From positions 1 through 6,139 of the forward strand of contig JAGPGE010000377.1 of NCBI GenBank assembly GCA_018056145.1: a DNA stretch of 6,139 bases. Direction: 5' to 3'. A program made the translations under genes and the position numbers. The stretch comes from Armatimonadota bacterium (GTDB lineage: Bacteria; Armatimonadota; Zipacnadia; Zipacnadales; JABUFB01). Each line of letters starts with the position of its first letter. Position 1 is the stretch's first letter. The notes beneath the pieces were generated by a model. It saw only the letters and a list, made by a program, of their open reading frames with translations. It made no database searches and was not told the DNA's origin. Shown here in pieces: positions 1-4,713 of the stretch.

Positions 1-405
1 GGGCAGGAGGATGAAGATGATGAAGAGGACTGCGAAGCCGAAACACAGGTGCACGAAGTTGGAGCAGAGGCTCGATATGGGCAGGATCATCCGCGGGAAC
101 GGGTATTTCTTGACCAGCAGGAAGTCCTTCGAGACGCATACCGCCCCGTCATTCAGCGCCTGCGAGAAGAACATCCACGGCAGGAAACAGGTGAACAGCT
201 CCATAGAGAAGTTCTGAATTCGCGACCCCATGATGTAGCGGAAAACGATGGTCATGACCGCGATTTGCATGAGGGGGTTGAGAAATGACCAGCAGAAGCC
301 GAGGGCGGAGTTCTTATACCGCACCTTCAGATCGCGCCGGACCAGTTGGGTGATGGCCCAGCGCCAGGCTGGTGATAGCGCCCCGGGTTTCGCGGTCGTG
401 CTCAT
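1..405 (-). CDS. ABC-2 type polysaccharide/polyol-phosphate export permease, N-terminal half (cut by left window edge)
   Basis: Reading leftward from an ATG at 405-403, the frame stays open for 135 codons to base 1, so the C-terminal half lies outside the window; family members are usually about 260-280 residues. The protein starts MSTTAKPG and carries the family hallmark RRDLKVRYKNSALGFCWSFL at residues 23-42. Next come hydrophobic segments at about 36-57, 69-90 and 112-134, and a cytoplasmic-type stretch KDFLLVKKYPFPRMILPISS (93-112). This pattern matches Wzm/TagG/RfbA-type permeases, which pair with an ATPase (Wzt/TagH) to export O-antigen, teichoic acid or other lipid-linked glycans across the inner membrane. 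The start is supported by GGAGAG (bases 422-417), 11 bases upstream, a slightly long spacing. The cognate ATPase would be expected further left. It follows the isomerase gene on the same strand, but a strong hairpin separates the two. The family call is firm; the substrate cannot be told. Confidence 0.9.
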   Translation of the reverse strand, partial: MSTTAKPGALSPAWRWAITQLVRRDLKVRYKNSALGFCWSFLNPLMQIAVMTIVFRYIMGSRIQNFSMELFTCFLPWMFFSQALNDGAVCVSKDFLLVKKYPFPRMILPISSLCSNFVHLCFGFAVLFIIFILLP

Positions 406-446
406 GCGGTCAATTGCTCTCCATGCGCGGGGACGGCGGGATGCTG

Positions 447-487
447 TCCGGCGCGGCGCATACCAGGTGAGTGCGCGCCGCGCCGGA
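447..487 (-). other. Perfect 13-bp GC-rich stem-loop between isomerase and permease genes
   Basis: Bases 447-459 (TCCGGCGCGGCGC) are the exact reverse complement of 475-487, with a 15-base loop. It begins 15 bases beyond the isomerase stop codon. No T-run follows in the minus-strand direction, so it is not a standard intrinsic terminator for the isomerase mRNA. In the plus direction a short CCTTTT follows (491-496), but no plus-strand gene lies upstream. It could be a U-tract-less terminator, a barrier to 3'-end decay, or a structure that sets relative expression of isomerase and permease. The inverted repeat is read directly; the role is inferred. Confidence 0.55.
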
Positions 488-501
488 GTGCCTTTTCGCG
501 G

Positions 502-1254
502 CTACTTATTGCCTGTTGCCAGGCCCTCGCCCACGAGGTAAGTGTAGCTGTCGCGTACGGCTTCCATCATGTCGGTGCCGCAGGAGTCCAGCTCGACGAT
601 GAGCCACTCCAGGACGCTGTCATCGGCCGCGCCGATGATCGCCGGCATGTCCAGGACGCCCTTGCCAACGGCGGTCATGGGCTGTGGCGGGTCGAGCGGG
701 CCGTCCTTGATGTGCAGGACCGGAGCCCGGTGGCCCAGGCGCTTCACGGTCTCAACCGGGTCCTGGCCGCTCTTGGCAACCCAGTATACGTCAAGCTGCG
801 CGAACAGGCCGGGGACCTCATCCAGCATGATGTCTTCGGGCAGCTTGCCGTCCACGGGCTCAAACTCCTGCCAGTGGTTGTGCAGGCCGAAGCTGATGCC
901 GGTGCCCTCGAGAAGCTCCACGGCGCGCTTCTGCTTGGCGACGCAGGCCATGACGCCGTCCATCGTGTCGATGGCGCCACCTGGGCCGGTGATGAGCTTG
1001 GTGATGCCGAGGGTCTTGCACTGGTCGATCAGTTCGGATGCGTTCTCGTCGGTGACCATCGGCATGTGGGCGCTAGACACCTGGAGGCCGAGGTCATCGA
1101 CAATCGACTTGAGCTCCTTGAGGTCCATGTTGTGGAACCCGGCGAACTCAACGCCGACGTAGCCGATGTCGGCGATCTGCTTGAGGACGGCGGGGAAATC
1201 CTGGGCCGCGGCCTCGCGGACCGAGTAGAGCTGAACAGAAATCGGTTTCGCCAT
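502..1254 (-). CDS. Sugar phosphate isomerase/epimerase-like TIM-barrel protein (xylose isomerase-like, AP endonuclease 2 superfamily)
   Basis: This complete 250-residue protein is the usual length for single-domain xylose-isomerase-like TIM barrels (IolE/YcjR/hydroxypyruvate isomerase relatives). The N-terminal strand ISVQLYSVRE (5-14) and GYVGVEFAGF (31-40) are typical. The likely divalent-metal and catalytic positions are present in order: H125/H127 and E130 in LHNHWQEF, D155 in QLDVYW (followed by GQDP at 163-166), H181 and D184 in HIKDG, and E221 in VELD. No signal peptide is seen, so it should be cytoplasmic. It probably interconverts keto- and aldo-sugars or epimerises a sugar or inositol derivative; the substrate cannot be read from sequence. 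The ATG at 1254-1252 is preceded by GGGAGAAG (1265-1258), which has good spacing and supports this start. A candidate promoter lies at about 1314-1342. The gene is divergent from the coiled-coil gene to its right and codirectional with the permease to its left. Confidence 0.88.
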   Translation of the reverse strand: MAKPISVQLYSVREAAAQDFPAVLKQIADIGYVGVEFAGFHNMDLKELKSIVDDLGLQVSSAHMPMVTDENASELIDQCKTLGITKLITGPGGAIDTMDGVMACVAKQKRAVELLEGTGISFGLHNHWQEFEPVDGKLPEDIMLDEVPGLFAQLDVYWVAKSGQDPVETVKRLGHRAPVLHIKDGPLDPPQPMTAVGKGVLDMPAIIGAADDSVLEWLIVELDSCGTDMMEAVRDSYTYLVGEGLATGNK

Positions 1255-1257
1255 GAT

Positions 1258-1265
1258 CTTCTCCC
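1258..1265 (-). promoter_or_regulatory. Ribosome binding site of the isomerase gene
   Basis: On the minus strand this reads GGGAGAAG. The GGAG core lies 6 bases before the ATG at 1254, the best Shine-Dalgarno match near this gene, and fixes its start. Confidence 0.6.
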
Positions 1266-1313
1266 ATTGGGCCTAGGTTGATGCACTCTTCGTCGAGCCG
1301 AATGCCGTAGGGT

Positions 1314-1342
1314 ACTATAGCGCAAAAGGCGTAGGGCGGAAA
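1314..1342 (-). promoter_or_regulatory. Candidate sigma70-like promoter for the isomerase gene
   Basis: On the minus strand, TATAGT (1319-1314) is a good -10 hexamer inside an otherwise GC-rich stretch. A weak -35, TTTCCG (1342-1337, three of six matching TTGACA), sits 17 bases upstream of it. Transcription would begin near 1307, giving a leader of about 50 bases ahead of the isomerase ATG. The -10 is convincing by eye; the -35 is weak, and promoter consensus in this lineage is unknown. Confidence 0.3.
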
Positions 1343-1390
1343 GGGCGAGAACGGGCAGGCGCTGAGCAGCTCCGCAACGGCCGCCGCGAG

Positions 1391-1447
1391 GTCAATGCCC
1401 ACCTCCCGTGGAACTCTGCCTTGACAGGATCTGTCAATCCTGTTGAC
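1391..1447. promoter_or_regulatory. Cluster of TTGAC/GTCAA half-sites with a perfect 17-bp palindrome, possible operator
   Basis: Four copies of one pentamer occur in 57 bases: GTCAA at 1391-1395, TTGAC at 1421-1425, GTCAA at 1433-1437 and TTGAC at 1443-1447. The middle two form the perfect palindrome TTGACAG-GAT-CTGTCAA (1421-1437). It ends 33 bases before the start codon of the coiled-coil gene, a position suited to a repressor or activator binding site. TTGACA at 1421-1426 could also act as a -35, but no good -10 is seen at the right spacing. The repeats are read directly; operator function is inferred. Confidence 0.4.
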
Positions 1448-1470
1448 TGCAATCCACCGCTGGAGAGGCA

Positions 1471-4400
1471 ATGTCCGCCAAACTGCCGCCGATGGTCCCC
1501 GCTGCCCTGCGCGCACGCCTGGTCTCCCTGAGACGGGCGCTGCGGCTGTACCGTGCGGCGAGGGGTCTGGTGCTGTGGCTGGCGCTCTGGGGCATAGTTG
1601 GCGGCACGCTTCTGCTGGTTCTCAACGTCTCGCCGGGCGCTCCGACCTCCGGTACTCCCCTGATGGTTTTCGCGGCGCTGAGCTTCGCCGCCCTGGTCGT
1701 CGTTCCGCCGCTGCTTCCAGTCACCCCGCGCGCGGTGGGCAGGCTGGTGGAGCGCCGCTATCCCGACCTGCGCGACCGGCTTCTGGCGCTGGTTGACCCG
1801 GCGCCGGGCGCCGCTACCGATCTCATGGAGCGCCTGGCCCTGCAGGTCACACAGCGGCTGGAGTCCGAGCGACTCTGGACCAGCCTGGACCTGCATGGCT
1901 TGCGCAGGCTTTCACTGGCGGCGCTGCCATGCGTGCTCACCCTGGTTCTGATCGCGCTCGCCTGCCCGGATGGTCTCGCGCGGCTGGCGGGGCGGCTGGA
2001 TGTTGGGCCACCAACCAGAATCGACGCGCCTCTTCGCAAGTCCGAGAAGCCGCGCCCGGCTCCCCTGGGATTGCTCGATCTCGCAGTAACCGTCCAGCCC
2101 CCAGAGTACACGGGCATTCCCGCTGAGACCCACACCGATGGCTACGAGAGCCTGCGGGTCATCAAGGGCACGCAGATCACTGTCCGAGGCAAGCAGACCG
2201 ACGGTGCCCGGGCGCTCCTCACGGTCTCCGGGCGCGATGCGATAGGCCTGGGCGAAGGCGAGTTTGAGGCCGGGTTCGCGGCACTCGAAGACCTCGGCTG
2301 GGGGCTGCGCGCGTCACTTGGGGACCGATCGGTCGCGGCGGGTCCCTTTGAGGTGCGGGTCCTGCCGGACCGCGCGCCGACGGTTCGTGTTCGGGATCCG
2401 GGCCGCGATCTGGTGCTGGATTTCGCCCGCCCCGTGCGACTGGAGATCGCCGCGAGCGACGACTTCGGCCTTTCCGCAGTGGAACTGCAGTACCGCAGGG
2501 GCAGAGGGAAGTGGCAGGCGCTGCCCCTGGGGTCGGGCGGGAGAGAGTTCACCTCCGCGTCGCTATGGGATATCACCCCACTCAACCTGGGGCCGGGGCA
2601 GGTGCTGGAATATCGGGCGATCGCGCGGGACAATGACGAGATCTCCGGGCCTAAGAGCGCCGTGAGCCGAACATACATGATCAAGCTCGCCCCGCCTCCG
2701 GAACCTGACGCGCCGCCGGTGCAGATCGAGAGGGCCCAGGAGCGCCGGGAAGACGCGCTGGACAGGCTGGCCGTGGAGGCCAGGGAGTTCGACCAGCAGC
2801 TTCAGGAGCTGATCCGCCGGGCACAGGAGGCGTCTGCGTCCGGCGCCGCGCCCAATTTGACCCCGGGTGCACTGCAGGAAGCGCAGCGCCGGCTGGAGTC
2901 ACGGGCGGAGGATGTTCGCCAGGCCATGGCCCAGGCTGAGCAGGCCCTCGCGGACAACCCGCTGGTCAGCGATGACCTGGTGCAGAAGGTCCGCGAGTTG
3001 CACGAACTCATGGCCGAACTCATGAACGAGGACCTCAAACGGGTCATGGAGGAGATGCATGAGGCCCTCAAGAAGCTGGGAACCGACCAGTTCGCCCAGA
3101 ATCTCGAGCGCGCGCGGCAGGCCCAGCAGGAGTTCATGGACAAGCTGGACCGCACCATCCGGATGCTCCGCCGGGCCAAGCTGGAAGCGGGACTGGAAGT
3201 CCTGCGCAAGTACCTGGAGCAACTGGCGGACCGGCAGGCGGAACTCGCTGAGCAGACCCGCAAGCTCCCGGAAGGCCGCCCTGCCAACCGTGAAACCGGC
3301 AGGCAGCGGGAACTCGCGGACCAGACCGACCCGGTTGCAGCGCAGGTGGCGAAGCTTGCCGAGGAGATGCTGGAGGAGAGTGAGCAGATCGCCTCGGAAC
3401 TGCGCAATGCCGCCGCCGAACTGAAGCAGCAGGATCCGGCGGGACAGATGCGCAGGGCGGCCGGAGCGCTGAAGAGCGGGAGCCCCAATCAGGCGGGAGG
3501 TCCCCAGAGGAAGGCGGAGCAGGCATTGCGGGATGCCGCCGCGTCAATGGCCGGCGCCGCCGCGGACCTCACAGCAGCCGACCGCAAGGCCATGTCAGAC
3601 GCCGCCCGCAGGCTGACTCGCGACGCCCTGGCGGTGTCGGATGCGCAGGAGGATTTGCTCGCCGATTCGCGGGATCTCACGGCCCGGATGCGGGTGGACG
3701 TTGCCCAGTCCAAGCCGCGTCTGACGGAACTCCGGCGCAGGCAGACGGCGGCGCGCAAGGGCGCGGAAGGACTTGCGAGGCAGATGGACAGCCTGTCGCG
3801 ACTGACACCCGTGGTGCCGCCGGAGTTCGCCGGTCGCGCAAGGAATCTCGCGGAACAGATGGCCCGCGCAGAACGGCGGATCGAGGCCGGCGAGATGCCC
3901 GAGGCCATGGTGGAGCAGGGACGGACGCTCCGGGGTATGAACGACCTCGCGCGGGACCTGATGGACCTCTCCCAGCAACTTGGGCAGGCTTCGGCGCAGA
4001 TGGCCCTGCAGGAGTACATGAAGCGTCTGGAGGAGATGGCGCAGCGCCAGAAGGCACTCAACCAGCGCACCCAGCAGGAGGGCGGGCAGCCCATGCCCGG
4101 TGGCGACAAGCCTGGCAGCGCCGGCCAGCAGCCGGTGCCGGGACCCGGCGACCTTTCCCAGCTTGCTTTCGAGCAGGCTCTCATCCGCCAGGCCCTCCAG
4201 AAACTCCTGTCGGGGCAGGGCTCGAGAAACTTCGTGGACCAGCTTGGAGGCACCCCCGCGGAGATGGAGAAGGTGGAGGACGCGCTGCGGGGTGGAAAGG
4301 TGGACGGGGAGACGGTGGAGAGACAGCGAGAGATCCTCCACAAGATGCTGGACGCCCAGCGGTCCCTCTACTCGAAGAAGAAGGAGAGCAAGGAGCGCCA

Positions 4401-4569
4401 GGCTGAAGCGCCGAAGCCGTACAAGCCCGCGCCAAAGCCGCCCGTGCTGCGCCCCGACCAGACCCGCCCGCCGAAGTCACACCGCGAGCGCCGCGAGGCC
4501 GGTCCGCGCGATCTTCCCCTGGACTTCGAGCGCGTGACTCGGGAATATCTGGAGCGCCTGCGCAGATAG
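1471..4569 (+). CDS. DUF4175-like large membrane-anchored coiled-coil protein
   Basis: This 1032-residue protein starts at ATG 1471, with GGAGAGG at 1462-1468 just upstream, and ends at TAG 4567-4569. Residues 1-31 are Arg-rich. Hydrophobic helices lie at about 33-51, 63-83 and 147-165. By the positive-inside rule, the Arg-rich segment 84-146 is cytoplasmic and everything after 165 is outside the membrane. Two Ig-like beta regions follow: about 200-300 (with VQPPEYTGIP at 208-217) and about 303-405 (with ASDDFGLSAVELQYR at 327-341 and EYRAIARDND at 380-389). From about 416 to 865 it is an almost continuous Glu/Gln/Ala/Arg/Leu-rich coiled coil, then a Gly/Pro/Gln linker (870-893), a short helical region (895-975) and a Lys/Pro-rich tail ending in REYLERLRR. 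This architecture resembles DUF4175/TIGR02302-type proteins of unknown biochemical role, often found with MoxR ATPase, DUF58 and VWA-domain (Bat-type) genes. None of those genes is visible here. The domain layout is firm; the function is unknown. Confidence 0.85.
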   Translation: MSAKLPPMVPAALRARLVSLRRALRLYRAARGLVLWLALWGIVGGTLLLVLNVSPGAPTSGTPLMVFAALSFAALVVVPPLLPVTPRAVGRLVERRYPDLRDRLLALVDPAPGAATDLMERLALQVTQRLESERLWTSLDLHGLRRLSLAALPCVLTLVLIALACPDGLARLAGRLDVGPPTRIDAPLRKSEKPRPAPLGLLDLAVTVQPPEYTGIPAETHTDGYESLRVIKGTQITVRGKQTDGARALLTVSGRDAIGLGEGEFEAGFAALEDLGWGLRASLGDRSVAAGPFEVRVLPDRAPTVRVRDPGRDLVLDFARPVRLEIAASDDFGLSAVELQYRRGRGKWQALPLGSGGREFTSASLWDITPLNLGPGQVLEYRAIARDNDEISGPKSAVSRTYMIKLAPPPEPDAPPVQIERAQERREDALDRLAVEAREFDQQLQELIRRAQEASASGAAPNLTPGALQEAQRRLESRAEDVRQAMAQAEQALADNPLVSDDLVQKVRELHELMAELMNEDLKRVMEEMHEALKKLGTDQFAQNLERARQAQQEFMDKLDRTIRMLRRAKLEAGLEVLRKYLEQLADRQAELAEQTRKLPEGRPANRETGRQRELADQTDPVAAQVAKLAEEMLEESEQIASELRNAAAELKQQDPAGQMRRAAGALKSGSPNQAGGPQRKAEQALRDAAASMAGAAADLTAADRKAMSDAARRLTRDALAVSDAQEDLLADSRDLTARMRVDVAQSKPRLTELRRRQTAARKGAEGLARQMDSLSRLTPVVPPEFAGRARNLAEQMARAERRIEAGEMPEAMVEQGRTLRGMNDLARDLMDLSQQLGQASAQMALQEYMKRLEEMAQRQKALNQRTQQEGGQPMPGGDKPGSAGQQPVPGPGDLSQLAFEQALIRQALQKLLSGQGSRNFVDQLGGTPAEMEKVEDALRGGKVDGETVERQREILHKMLDAQRSLYSKKKESKERQAEAPKPYKPAPKPPVLRPDQTRPPKSHRERREAGPRDLPLDFERVTREYLERLRR

Positions 4570-4583
4570 CAAGCACGAAAGAC

Positions 4584-4630
4584 CCTTCCGGTGTCCCCGC
4601 CGTCATAACCCACCCGGGGAGAAGGCGTTT
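4584..4630 (+). terminator. Possible rho-independent-like terminator after the coiled-coil gene
   Basis: CCTTC (4584-4588) can pair with GAAGG (4621-4625), and TCCCCG (4594-4599) with CGGGGA (4615-4620). This gives an 11-bp two-part stem with a 5-base bulge on the left arm and a 15-base loop. Only a short TTT (4628-4630) follows. It begins 15 bases after the stop codon, a natural place for a terminator, but the weak T-run and the bulge leave this tentative. If it is not functional, the cyclase gene could be co-transcribed with the coiled-coil gene. Confidence 0.3.
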
Positions 4631-4637
4631 GCAAGAA

Positions 4638-4653
4638 AGTGTAGAAGAGTGTA
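4638..4653 (+). repeat. Short direct repeat AGTGTA, two copies 10 bases apart
   Basis: AGTGTA occurs at 4638-4643 and again at 4648-4653, exactly one helical turn apart, in the 144-base gap upstream of the CHASE2 gene. A related GTGTC follows at 4663-4667 and forms a small inverted repeat with GACAC at 4675-4679. This spacing would suit a regulator binding one face of DNA, but such short repeats can arise by chance. No convincing -35/-10 pair was found in this gap. Confidence 0.2.
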
Positions 4654-4701
4654 CCCACAGATGTGTCGCGGACTGACACTGTCGCGAGATCAACTTCCGA
4701 C

Positions 4702-4707
4702 AGGTGA
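4702..4707 (+). promoter_or_regulatory. Ribosome binding site deciding the GTG start of the CHASE2 gene
   Basis: AGGTGA matches the 3' part of the consensus AGGAGGTGA and lies 6 bases before GTG 4714. The TGA inside it (4705-4707) is also the in-frame stop that bounds the frame upstream, so the protein cannot start before this point. A second candidate, GGAAAG (4746-4751) before GTG 4759, is a weaker match and would shorten the protein by 15 residues. Confidence 0.5.
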
Positions 4708-4713
4708 AGGCGC

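Noticed and set aside
11..541. Three short overlapping plus-strand frames (68, 79 and 97 codons) at the left edge
   Set aside because: The minus strand of 1-405 encodes an ABC-2 permease with strong family motifs, so these frames are its antisense shadows; the last continues into the hairpin and the isomerase 3' end without a domain.
712..1281. A 189-codon open frame on the plus strand across the isomerase gene
   Set aside because: It is antisense to a gene with clear TIM-barrel motifs, has no family motif of its own, and is explained by the high GC content keeping stop codons rare in the opposite frames.
1421..1449. TTGACA at 1421 as the -35 of a sigma70 promoter for the coiled-coil gene
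   Set aside because: The hexamer is perfect, but the sequence 17 bases downstream (TGACTG) is a poor -10; the hexamer is better explained as part of the palindrome.
3489..4343. A 284-codon open frame on the minus strand inside the coiled-coil gene
   Set aside because: The product is Ser/Arg/Ala-rich without recognisable motifs and lies wholly within a continuous 1032-codon gene; it is a compositional shadow.
4629..4657. TTGCAA at 4629 with TACCCA at 4652 as a promoter for the CHASE2 gene
   Set aside because: The -35 is fair, but the -10 keeps only the first two consensus bases, so it is too weak to call.
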